Assembly (NCBI GenBank): GCA_028278645.1
Contig: JANQDZ010000016.1
Span: 62,001-126,000 of the forward strand
Source: Longimicrobiales bacterium
GTDB taxonomy: Bacteria > Gemmatimonadota > Gemmatimonadetes > Longimicrobiales > Gaopeijiaceae
Length of the DNA stretch: 64,000 nucleotides
Direction: 5' to 3'
The notes under the pieces are model-generated. The model had not been told where the DNA came from, made no database searches, and was given only the letters and a program-made list of their open reading frames with translations. Below are positions 43,561 to 51,905 of this stretch, in pieces. Every line of letters starts with the position of its first letter. Position 1 is the stretch's first letter. Made by a program: the position numbers and the translations under genes.

Positions 43561-44312
43561 TGAGTATGATCAACAGAGTCAAACCATCGAAGTGGGTGCT
43601 TCGAAAACTGCGGGCCGCCTGCAGAACTCGTTACACCCGGGGGGCGCCCATCACGATCCTCACCCTCGTCACGCTCGCTACGGCCTGTGCGGAGGAGGAG
43701 TTGACTCCCACCGCTTCCCCCCCCCTGTTGGAAACGGGTGCGGACATGGTGATAACCGACATCAAGCTCAACATCACCAGGGAAAACATAAGGGAGGCTG
43801 AGTTATTCGCCGACACGGCGTTCCAATTCCGGGATTCCACTGTCTACCATCTGCGAAATCCCGAACTGGTTCTGTTCACGCGGAACGAGGGCGCTGAACG
43901 GGCCCGAGTCACTGCCGAACGCGGTCGTTTTAACCCCAATACTCAGGGCATGCTTGCCACCGGAAACGTGATCCTGGTCATCGCCGAGGGGAACAAACGG
44001 GTGGAAAGCCAGGCGTTGAACTACGACCCCAACGGGGACCGGATCTGGAGCGACTCTCTCACCACCATGGTTGAACCAGGGCGAATTTCCGAGGGAATGG
44101 GATTCGAATCGGACCTGGACTTCCACAGGACCGTGGTTGGCCCCGGGAGCATCCGGAATACCGGTGGGGGTGCGGAGCCGGGCGGAGGGGTTGGGGGAGC
44201 AGTCGCCCCGGCTGCCCCGGACACGATCGGGGGAGACACGATCGGGGGAGACACGGTCGGCGGTGCCCCGGTCACTCGTGAGCCCGCAGAGGCCGGAGGC
44301 CCAGGGGTCTGA
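43557..44312 (+). CDS. lptC: LPS export periplasmic protein LptC-like
   Basis: A 251-residue bitopic or lipid-anchored periplasmic protein thought to relay LPS from LptBFG to LptA. After an N-terminal basic region, a hydrophobic segment ends in TLATACAEE, where Cys44 could be a lipobox; classical LptC instead has a transmembrane anchor. The beta-jellyroll body runs to about residue 195 (VTAERGRFNPNTQGMLATGNV). The C-terminal tail is low-complexity and contains three GDTIGG-type repeats. The position just before lptA and lptB supports the call. Confidence 0.75.
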   Translation: MMSMINRVKPSKWVLRKLRAACRTRYTRGAPITILTLVTLATACAEEELTPTASPPLLETGADMVITDIKLNITRENIREAELFADTAFQFRDSTVYHLRNPELVLFTRNEGAERARVTAERGRFNPNTQGMLATGNVILVIAEGNKRVESQALNYDPNGDRIWSDSLTTMVEPGRISEGMGFESDLDFHRTVVGPGSIRNTGGGAEPGGGVGGAVAPAAPDTIGGDTIGGDTVGGAPVTREPAEAGGPGV

Positions 44313-46276
44313 TGCGCGGTCCCTCGTCAAAGGGAGCCTTCCGGTTCTCTTCGGTCGGCCTTCTCTGCCTGATCCCAGGGCTGCTTTTGGTGGCGCCAAC
44401 CCCCGGTGACGCCCAGGCGGGTACCGAGGTATCGGGCGATGGAGAATGCGACGTACCGTCTCATCAGGGACTTGTCATGACGACGTTCTCCTCCACCGGC
44501 GGGGAGAATCGGATGTTGGACTTCAAGTACCCTGTGATCCGGTGTCCGGGAGGTGTCCAGATCCGCGCCGATAGTGCCCTGATGTATGAGTCCACGAATT
44601 ACACCCAGCTTTTCGGGAACGTGGTGTTTTCGGATCAGGACTCACGGCTAGCGGCCGACCGGGCCCAATATTTCTCGGATCAGCGACGCCTGGTTGCCCA
44701 GGAGAACGCAGTCCTCACCGATCTGGCGGAAGGGTCGGTCATCCGGGGCGACAACATTACGCTGATCCGGGCCGGACCCCAACAGGCCGAAGATTTCCTC
44801 TTGGTCAGGGGGCGAAGACCCCACGCAACCCTTTATCCCTCAATTCGACCAGATACGACGGCTGCAGTGCCGGACACGCTGGCCGCTGTGCCGGATACGC
44901 TAGCCGCCGTGCCGGATACGCTTGCGGCGGTGCAGGATTCGGCGGCGGTACCCGACTCTGTGACCGTGCCCCCGGACACCGTGGCGGGACCTCCCGAAGC
45001 CTTGGTCACAGACACCACCGCAGTCCAGCCTGACTCGGCCCAGATCGAGTTGGTCAGGATCCCGCCCCCTGAGGAGGACCTTCCGGAGGTAATCGGGCCC
45101 CAACCCGAACCCCAGGTGGAAAGGGTGCCGTACGAGATCGATGCTTCCCAATTCACGCTGGAGGGATCGAGGTTCTTTCGGGCTATCGGGTCGGTGGTCG
45201 TCACCAGGGACTCCCTTCGGGCTGAAGCCGACTCCCTGGAATACGATCACGACGAGGCCTTCCTGTTCCTGAGCCAAAACGCCACGGTCGAGAACGCCGG
45301 GACGGATTTGGCCGCTCAGAACATTCGTCTGGCCATCCCACAGGACGAGATCCGAGAAGCCCTGGCCACAGGCGAGGCCGTGCTCCTCGGGGAAGATCTC
45401 CGCTTACTGGCCCCCATCATCACCATGTTCTTCACCGAGGGGCAGATGGAGCGACTTGTGGCGGTCCGGGATGCCGTGGCCGATTCGGCCTACGCCGAAA
45501 TGGACGAGGAGGCCAAGGAGCGGCAGCGAATGCAACGGGGCCCTCCGCCGATGGCAGCCCAAGAACTGGGTTTTTCGGAATTTCCCCGAAGGCCTTATGC
45601 CTTGGCCCAGGACTTTGTACTGGAAGGGGACTCGGTGGAGGTGATAGCTCCGAGCGAGGTCCTGGAGGAAGTCAGGGCCATGGGTGGTGCCCGGGGCGAA
45701 TCGGCGGGGCGGGATACCCTGAACTCAGAGGAAACTCCGGAGTTGATCTCCAAGGACTGGCTGGAAGGGAATACCATCGTCGCCTTTTTTTCCTCCGGAG
45801 GTGATACGCTGGTGGCCGTGGACCCGGAGTCGCCAGAGGAAGAGGTCGCGCCGGTTGTTGAGCCGCCCCCAGTCGCCGACCCGGCCGGGGGGACCCCGGC
45901 GGACACTACCGGTACCGATTACGTCATGGAGCGCCTCCTGGCCCAGGGAAACGCCAGGAGCATGTATAGGATGGCTCCTTCAGATTCCACGCTGGCGGCC
46001 GAGGGTGGGCATTTTGCCATCCACTATGTAGTTGGGGATGAGATCACGATCCTGCTCAACGCTGCGGGGGAGGCCGAGAAGATGGAGGTCACCGGGCAGA
46101 CGAGAGGAATCCACTTGGAGCCCACCGGGGTGGAGCCTCCGGTGGCGGACTCCCTCTCGCTTCCCGACACGGTCGTAGTTCCTGATACCTTAGTGGTTCC
46201 CGATACGATGGTGGTTCCGGACACCTCCGGAGTCGCTCGAGGAGGGAGAAGAGTGATCGGAGGTCGGAAGGGATGA
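44312..46276 (+). CDS. lptA: LptA/OstA-like LPS transport protein, enlarged
   Basis: A 654-residue exported protein with OstA-like beta-jellyroll segments; the usual LptA is about 185 residues. The signal peptide ends near DAQAG. The first jellyroll (residues about 45-170: [34 protein letters not shown]) is followed by a repeat linker of AVPDTLA units. A second jellyroll (about 270-390) and further segments follow, and near the end are VVPDT repeats (46160-46228). It may bridge the periplasm with several LPS-binding modules in one chain. Start overlaps the lptC stop by 1 bp. Confidence 0.72.
   Translation: MRGPSSKGAFRFSSVGLLCLIPGLLLVAPTPGDAQAGTEVSGDGECDVPSHQGLVMTTFSSTGGENRMLDFKYPVIRCPGGVQIRADSALMYESTNYTQLFGNVVFSDQDSRLAADRAQYFSDQRRLVAQENAVLTDLAEGSVIRGDNITLIRAGPQQAEDFLLVRGRRPHATLYPSIRPDTTAAVPDTLAAVPDTLAAVPDTLAAVQDSAAVPDSVTVPPDTVAGPPEALVTDTTAVQPDSAQIELVRIPPPEEDLPEVIGPQPEPQVERVPYEIDASQFTLEGSRFFRAIGSVVVTRDSLRAEADSLEYDHDEAFLFLSQNATVENAGTDLAAQNIRLAIPQDEIREALATGEAVLLGEDLRLLAPIITMFFTEGQMERLVAVRDAVADSAYAEMDEEAKERQRMQRGPPPMAAQELGFSEFPRRPYALAQDFVLEGDSVEVIAPSEVLEEVRAMGGARGESAGRDTLNSEETPELISKDWLEGNTIVAFFSSGGDTLVAVDPESPEEEVAPVVEPPPVADPAGGTPADTTGTDYVMERLLAQGNARSMYRMAPSDSTLAAEGGHFAIHYVVGDEITILLNAAGEAEKMEVTGQTRGIHLEPTGVEPPVADSLSLPDTVVVPDTLVVPDTMVVPDTSGVARGGRRVIGGRKG
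44864..44941 (+). repeat. 21-bp tandem repeat in the LptA-like gene
   Basis: Three 21-bp units encoding AVPDTLA and a partial fourth (AVQDS). They form a flexible linker between the first and second jellyroll segments and could vary in number between strains. Confidence 0.8.
46160..46228 (+). repeat. 18-bp tandem repeat near the 3' end of the LptA-like gene
   Basis: Four units of VVPDT plus one residue (the first begins LPDTV). Similar to the VPDT linker upstream in the same gene. Confidence 0.75.
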
Positions 46277-47043
46277 CCATGGAAAGCCGGCTGCACGCAG
46301 AAGGTCTCACGAAGATCTACCGGAAGCGAAAAGTGGTAGATGACGTGGCCATCAGCGTCGACCAGGGCGAGATTGTCGGCCTGCTGGGCCCGAACGGTGC
46401 GGGGAAAACCACTACCTTCTACATGATTGTCGGCTTGATCCCGCCCAACGCGGGACGGGTTTATCTGGACGACCGGGAACTGACCGAGGTCCCCATGTAT
46501 CAACGGGCTCGGTCGGGGGTAGGGTACCTGGCCCAGGAACCTTCGGTGTTCCGAAAGCTGACGGTCGAAGAGAACGTCATGGCCATCCTGGAGACCTTGG
46601 GGCTCTCCAAGACCGAAAGGAAGGCACGGTTGGAAGAGCTTCTCAATGAGCTCTCCATAGCCCATCTTCGAACCAACAAGGCCTATTCCCTTTCTGGTGG
46701 GGAGCGGAGGAGGTTGGAGATCACCCGGGCCTTGGTTCAGCAGCCCAAGTTCATGCTTCTGGACGAGCCCTTTGCCGGAATCGATCCCATCGCGGTGAAC
46801 GATATCCAGCAGATCGTCCACGGATTGAAGGATCGCCGGATCGGAACTGTAATCTCCGATCACAACGTAGAGCAAACGCTGGAGATCGTGGACAGAGCCT
46901 ACATTATGTACGAGGGCAGGATCCGTGTGAGCGGGACCGTGTCCGAGTTGGTTTGGAACGATGAAGTAGCGGATATCTACTTCGGACCGACCCTGACCAC
47001 ACGAATGCGAGCCCGCTACCCCCGGCCCCAAGCAACGGTATGA
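46273..47043 (+). CDS. lptB: LPS export ABC transporter ATPase LptB
   Basis: The cytosolic ATPase that powers LPS extraction with LptF and LptG. The 256-residue protein has Walker [17 protein letters not shown]-loop [16 protein letters not shown], signature [15 protein letters not shown] and Walker [17 protein letters not shown], which match LptB closely. The start overlaps the lptA stop; rpoN follows with a 4-bp overlap. lptF and lptG are not in the window. Confidence 0.95.
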   Translation: MTMESRLHAEGLTKIYRKRKVVDDVAISVDQGEIVGLLGPNGAGKTTTFYMIVGLIPPNAGRVYLDDRELTEVPMYQRARSGVGYLAQEPSVFRKLTVEENVMAILETLGLSKTERKARLEELLNELSIAHLRTNKAYSLSGGERRRLEITRALVQQPKFMLLDEPFAGIDPIAVNDIQQIVHGLKDRRIGTVISDHNVEQTLEIVDRAYIMYEGRIRVSGTVSELVWNDEVADIYFGPTLTTRMRARYPRPQATV

Positions 47044-48548
47044 GTGGCTTTAATACTCGCCTGATCCAGAGCGCCCATCTCCGACAGGAGATGAAGATCA
47101 ACCCTCGCCTCTACCAGGCGATGGAGTTGCTCTATATGCCTCTCTTGGATCTCCAACAACACCTCAAACAGGAGCTGGCGGAGAACCCCTTCCTGGAGAT
47201 GGCCGAGGCCGATGTCCAGGAAGAGGTGGAACTCGACGAGGAGGGGAAAGACGATCCTGCCGACGACATCGATTGGGAGGAGATCCTTCTCGACGGATTT
47301 GACGCCGGCGGTCGAAAACAACAGTTCGAACAAAAAGAGTATTTCCAGCCCACGGCAGTGGAAACCAAAGACCTCGAGGACTTCCTCCTCGAGCAGCTCC
47401 ACTACCTGGACCTATCGGAACGGGAGATTCGCCTAGGGGAGGAGATCATCGGGAATGTGAACGACGATGGTTCTCTTTCCTGTGCTCTGGAGGCGGTTCT
47501 GTACGGTGTAAATACGTGGTTGGCCGAGGTGCGGGCGGTTGCTCTCGAAAGACTGGAGACCACCGAGTTCGAGGACGAAGCAGAGCGGATCGAGGAAGTG
47601 AAGGAGTTCGAAGCTCTCTTCAAAGCCTACGAACTGGTGGAGGCGGAGGAGATGCTGGGTACCATCCAGACCTTCGATCCTCCCGGCGTGGCCGCCCGGG
47701 ACCTCCGGGAATCCATCCTTATCCAGCTTGAACGGAAGGACATGGTGGATTCTCTTCCGGCGGCGTTGGTGGAGGAACATTTCAACGACCTCATCAACCA
47801 CCGGTGGGCGGAGATCGCCAAAGCCAGGGGAATCACGCCCCTGGAAGTTCAGGATGCGGCCGACGAGATCGCCAAGCTTGATCCAAAGCCGGGCCTCCGG
47901 TATGCCTCCGATCCCGAACGTTATGTGATCCCGGACCTTATCGTCGAAAAGATAGACGGCGAGTACCTGGTATTTGCCAACGACACAAGCTTGCCGAGGC
48001 TCCGCCTGTCGAGAGCATACCGGGAGGTGGCCAGGGAAAAAGGGAAGTTCACCGGAGAGAACAAAGACTTCATCTCTTCGAAGCTGAACTCCGCGAATTG
48101 GATGATCCAGGCCATCGAGCAACGCCGGCAGACCATGCTGAAAGTCATGAGCTTCATTGTGGACCGGCAGCGGGCGTTCTTCGAGAAGGGGGTCCAGCAC
48201 CTGAGGCCCCTGACCCTGCGGGAAGTCGCCGAACATATCGAAATGCACGAGTCCACCGTATCCCGGGTGACCAACGACAAATACGTGCAAACGCCCAGGG
48301 GAGTGTTCTCTCTGAAGTTTTTCTTCTCCAGCGGGCTGTCCACGACCTCTGGGGAAGACATCTCGGCCAGGGGTGTGAAAGCGAAGATCCAAACCCTGGT
48401 GGACGAGGAGGACCAGAAACGCCCGCTCACGGACCAGGCCATCGTGAACCTCCTGAAGGCAGAGGGAGTGAACATCGCACGGAGGACCGTGGCCAAATAC
48501 CGAGATCAACTGGGGATCCTTCCAGCCCGTATGCGGAAACGGGTGTAG
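47040..48548 (+). CDS. rpoN: RNA polymerase sigma-54 factor
   Basis: An alternative sigma factor that needs enhancer-binding activators. The 502-residue protein has the Gln/Leu-rich region I ([20 protein letters not shown]), an acidic region II, the core-binding segment, and the C-terminal RpoN box [17 protein letters not shown] that reads the -24 element. The linkage with lptB is widely conserved in diderms. The ATG overlaps the lptB stop. Confidence 0.97.
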   Translation: MSGFNTRLIQSAHLRQEMKINPRLYQAMELLYMPLLDLQQHLKQELAENPFLEMAEADVQEEVELDEEGKDDPADDIDWEEILLDGFDAGGRKQQFEQKEYFQPTAVETKDLEDFLLEQLHYLDLSEREIRLGEEIIGNVNDDGSLSCALEAVLYGVNTWLAEVRAVALERLETTEFEDEAERIEEVKEFEALFKAYELVEAEEMLGTIQTFDPPGVAARDLRESILIQLERKDMVDSLPAALVEEHFNDLINHRWAEIAKARGITPLEVQDAADEIAKLDPKPGLRYASDPERYVIPDLIVEKIDGEYLVFANDTSLPRLRLSRAYREVAREKGKFTGENKDFISSKLNSANWMIQAIEQRRQTMLKVMSFIVDRQRAFFEKGVQHLRPLTLREVAEHIEMHESTVSRVTNDKYVQTPRGVFSLKFFFSSGLSTTSGEDISARGVKAKIQTLVDEEDQKRPLTDQAIVNLLKAEGVNIARRTVAKYRDQLGILPARMRKRV

Positions 48549-48647
48549 GATCCTCTGAGCCAGGGCTGAATAGCAAAAGCAGACCCGAGGGGAGCGCCTT
48601 AGGAGGGCTCCCGATCCGATGACTCTTCGGTGGAGGCGTCCGAGACG

Positions 48648-49598
48648 ATGAACGCCCTGGAGGCTGCTGGACTTCTTTCTCCCGAGATGCGGCGCGACTT
48701 CGCCGTCATCGTTCCCGCCTTTAATGAAGCCCCGGTCGTTCCCGCGCTGGTAGAAGAGCTCAGGGCCGCCTTCAAGGAGTACAGCCTCGACGGAGAAGTC
48801 ATCCTGGTGGATGATGGCTCCGACGACGGGACCGCGGACCTCGCCGAGAGGGAAGGGGAGGGGTGGGAGAACTTCAAGGTCCTTCGCCATCGGATGAACC
48901 TCGGGAAGACGGAAGCCCTCGTTACGGCGGCGGAGGCCACCGAGCGCTCCTTCCTTGTCCTGTTCGATGCAGACCTACAACACACGCCGGACGAGATTCC
49001 TCGTTTTCTTGCCAAGCTCCAGCAAGGTTGGGACGTGGTCACCGGCCAGAAGCTCGGCGCTTATCAGAAGCCCGTTGTCTCCAGCGTATACAACTGGCTG
49101 AGTCGAAAGATCTTCAGCGTCCCGGTCTCGGATCTGAACTCAATGAAGGCCTTCCGGCGGGAGATCGTGGAAGAGTTGCCCATGCGCCACGATTGGCACC
49201 GGTTTTTTGTGGTGCTGGCCCACAGCCGGGGCTTCTCCGTTTCGGAGATCGACATCCAGCTCCATCCCAGGAGAGCGGGAACTTCGAAGTATACGGGAAG
49301 GTTCCGGATCTTCTCCGGCCTCATGGACCTCCTCTCCGTTTGGTTCCTCCTCCTCTTCTCCCGGAAACCCATGATTCTCTTCGGGTTTTCGGGTTTCAGT
49401 CTGATCGTGCTGGGCATCGGGGTGGGGGCGGTTGCGTTCTACCTGCGATTTGTGGAAGGGATGGGATTCAGACCGCTGCTATACCTCGTGATCCTCCTGG
49501 AGACTGTCGGGTTCGTCCTCCTAGGGATCGGTCTGATGGCAGAAATGGTGGCTCAGCTCCATCATGAGATCGATTCCGTCCGCCGACGCCTGAGATAA
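48648..49598 (+). CDS. GT2 family glycosyltransferase, membrane-anchored
   Basis: A 316-residue enzyme related to dolichyl-phosphate sugar synthases. The GT-A domain has VIVPAFNEAPVVPALVEEL, LVDDGSDDGT and the metal motif FDADLQHTPDEIP. Two or three C-terminal hydrophobic segments (MILFGFSGFSLIVLGIG, LLYLVILLETVGFVLLGIG) anchor it in the inner membrane. ATG 48648 has GGAGG upstream; the GTG at 48630 has none. It probably moves a sugar to a lipid carrier for envelope glycans; donor and acceptor are unknown. Confidence 0.85.
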   Translation: MNALEAAGLLSPEMRRDFAVIVPAFNEAPVVPALVEELRAAFKEYSLDGEVILVDDGSDDGTADLAEREGEGWENFKVLRHRMNLGKTEALVTAAEATERSFLVLFDADLQHTPDEIPRFLAKLQQGWDVVTGQKLGAYQKPVVSSVYNWLSRKIFSVPVSDLNSMKAFRREIVEELPMRHDWHRFFVVLAHSRGFSVSEIDIQLHPRRAGTSKYTGRFRIFSGLMDLLSVWFLLLFSRKPMILFGFSGFSLIVLGIGVGAVAFYLRFVEGMGFRPLLYLVILLETVGFVLLGIGLMAEMVAQLHHEIDSVRRRLR

Positions 49599-49606
49599 AG
49601 GACGCC

Positions 49607-50797
49607 ATGAGGAATCTCCGTTCCTCCTTTGACCTCCCACGGGTCCTGGTTGTAGTCGGGACCCGCCCAGAAGCCATCAAAATGGCGCCCGTGGTCCGAG
49701 CCCTCGGTGCCCGGGCCGATCGGGTCGAGGCCCGCTTGGCACTCACCGGCCAGCACGACGAGCTGGTTGACCAGGTGCTGAATGCCTTCGCTATGACCCC
49801 GGATTATGACCTGGAAATCATGCGTCCGGGCCAGAGCCTCTACAACGTGGCCCACACATGTCTGGACGGGATGAGGGAGGTGATTCAGGACTTCGGGCCT
49901 GACCTGGTCCTGGTGCAAGGCGACACGGCCAGCGTCTTTTTCGGGTCTCTCGCTTCCTTCTTCGAGGAGGTCGGCGTGGGGCATGTTGAGGCCGGACTGC
50001 GGAGTCGGCACAAAGGCCTGCCTTACCCTGATCCTTTCCCGGAGGAGATCTTCAGGAGGCTCACGGGAGTTCTTACCCTTCATCACTTCGCTCCCACGAG
50101 CGAAGCGAGAGACAACCTGCTAGGGGAAGGGGTCCCGTCGGATCGAATCTACGTAACCGGGAACACCGTCGTAGACGCCCTGCAGTGGGCCGCAGATGTA
50201 CCCCACGAGCCCAGGAACGAGGACCTCCGAAGGGCCCTGGGGAGCGGGAATGGTCTTGTCCTCCTCACCGCCCACCGTAGGGAGTCGTTCGGAGGTCCCT
50301 TGCGGGAGGTCTTCTCCGCGGTCAAGGAGCTGGCTGATCAGTTTCAGGACCTGGAGGTTCTCTATCCGGTCCACCCCAACCCTGAGGTTCTGGAACCGGC
50401 TCACGAGCTCCTGGCTGACCATCCCAGGATCAGGCTTACCGATCCTTTGGGCTATCTGGATCTGGTGTCGGCCCTGAAACATTCCCGGCTGGTCCTGACC
50501 GACTCCGGAGGAATCCAGGAGGAAGCTCCGACCTTCGGCGTTCCCGTCCTGGTTCTGCGGGAGGCCACAGAGCGGCCCGAAGGGATCGCCGCCGGCGTGG
50601 CTCGCCTCGTGGGTACCCGTTGGGATCGGATCTTGGAGGAAGCCCGGGACCTGTTGACTCGGCCGGCAAACGGAGCCGACGGGGGGGCGCGACAGAACCC
50701 GTACGGCGACGGTCTTGCCGGGGAGCGGATCGCTGACATGGTGGTCTCCAGCCTGACCGGCATTGACAGGGAGACCGAAGATTGGGACGGCGCGTGA
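49607..50797 (+). CDS. wecB: UDP-N-acetylglucosamine 2-epimerase (non-hydrolysing)
   Basis: Interconverts UDP-GlcNAc and UDP-ManNAc, used in surface polysaccharides. The 396-residue protein has VVVGTRPEAIKMAPVVRAL, VQGDTASVFFGSLASFF, HVEAGLRS and LTDSGGIQEEAPTFGVPVLVLR, all diagnostic. It lies in the glycan cluster and overlaps the next gene by 4 bp. Confidence 0.94.
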   Translation: MRNLRSSFDLPRVLVVVGTRPEAIKMAPVVRALGARADRVEARLALTGQHDELVDQVLNAFAMTPDYDLEIMRPGQSLYNVAHTCLDGMREVIQDFGPDLVLVQGDTASVFFGSLASFFEEVGVGHVEAGLRSRHKGLPYPDPFPEEIFRRLTGVLTLHHFAPTSEARDNLLGEGVPSDRIYVTGNTVVDALQWAADVPHEPRNEDLRRALGSGNGLVLLTAHRRESFGGPLREVFSAVKELADQFQDLEVLYPVHPNPEVLEPAHELLADHPRIRLTDPLGYLDLVSALKHSRLVLTDSGGIQEEAPTFGVPVLVLREATERPEGIAAGVARLVGTRWDRILEEARDLLTRPANGADGGARQNPYGDGLAGERIADMVVSSLTGIDRETEDWDGA

Positions 50798-51900
50798 GAA
50801 TCCTTTTCCACTGCGTCTACTTTCCGCCAGAGGTGGGAGGGCTGGAAAGCCACGTCTATTTCCTTGCAAGAGCCCTGGTGGAGCGGGGCCACGAAGTCAA
50901 CGTCGTGACATCCCGGTCCCAACCGGGAATCCCGAAGCAGGAAGAGATGGACGGGGTCGTTGTGTGGAGGACGTGGTTCCCCAGCAGGAACCCTGTCGGA
51001 TGGATCGCTCACTCCTTGGGGTCGGTTCCGAGAACCCGAGCCCTGGCCCAGGCGGCGGACGTCATCCACGCCCAGGCCTTCGCCTCGGTCCTACCTGCCG
51101 TCGCGGGTCGGCGGCGTTCGGGTGCGCCCCTGGTTGCGACGTTTCATACCTCTCATTTCCTGACCAGGGCGGAACACGGAGTCTGGCGCCCCATCCTCGG
51201 GAGGCTGGTCCGGGCCCCGGACTACTCGTTGGCCGCAAGCGCCGAGATCGCCGAAGTGGCCATGGCCTTGGCCCCCGGTACCCGAGTAGAACCCCTGGCG
51301 AACGGTGTCGAGACGAGCTTTTTTCGACCCGTGGCTCCACTGATTCCAAAGGGGAATCGGCCACGGATCGTCGTGCCGCGGCGGCTTTTCGAGAAAAACG
51401 GGGTAGAGTTCTTTGTACGGGCCCTTCCCCTCATCCTCGAGGAGTTGGATGTGGAGGCGGTGGTCATCGGGGACGGGCCGGAACGGGGGCGTTTAGAGGC
51501 CCTGGCCGACGAACTCGGGGTGAAGGAACGGGTGGATTTCCTCGGAAAGCGGCGCCACGAGGAGATGCCGGGATTGCTTTCCTCCTGTGATCTCGCGGTG
51601 ATTCCCTCCCTCATGGAGGCCACCTCGGTGGCGGCTTTGGAGGCGATGGCTTGTGAGCTCCCGGTGGTGGCTTCCAACGTGGGCGGCCTTCCGGAGATCG
51701 TGGACGGGGATGTCGGTAGCCTTTCTGAACCGGGGAAGCCGAAAGAGCTGGCCAGGACCGTTTCCGATCTCTTGGCCGGGGAGGATTTGGAAGGAAAAGG
51801 GAAAGCGGCCCGGACCAGGGTGAAGGAGCGCTGGAGTAACGATCGGCTGGTGGATAGGCATCTCGAGGTTTACTCGGACCTTCTCGGCGGGAGAGTTTGA
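50794..51900 (+). CDS. GT4 family glycosyltransferase
   Basis: A 368-residue GT-B retaining glycosyltransferase. N-terminal acceptor half: FHCVYFPPEVGGLESHVYFLA. C-terminal donor half: GDGPERGRLEALADELGV, PSLMEATSVAALEAMACELPVVASNVGGLPE, with the E-x7-E motif. The start is a GTG overlapping wecB's stop; the in-frame TTG at 50782 is less likely. It is probably part of surface glycan assembly; the sugar is unknown. Confidence 0.88.
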   Translation: MRILFHCVYFPPEVGGLESHVYFLARALVERGHEVNVVTSRSQPGIPKQEEMDGVVVWRTWFPSRNPVGWIAHSLGSVPRTRALAQAADVIHAQAFASVLPAVAGRRRSGAPLVATFHTSHFLTRAEHGVWRPILGRLVRAPDYSLAASAEIAEVAMALAPGTRVEPLANGVETSFFRPVAPLIPKGNRPRIVVPRRLFEKNGVEFFVRALPLILEELDVEAVVIGDGPERGRLEALADELGVKERVDFLGKRRHEEMPGLLSSCDLAVIPSLMEATSVAALEAMACELPVVASNVGGLPEIVDGDVGSLSEPGKPKELARTVSDLLAGEDLEGKGKAARTRVKERWSNDRLVDRHLEVYSDLLGGRV

Positions 51901-51905
51901 GCGTT

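Noticed and set aside
47433-48890. 485-codon minus-strand frame opposite rpoN
   Set aside because: It is a shadow of a clear RpoN with region I and the RpoN box; GC-rich DNA often keeps the opposite strand open.
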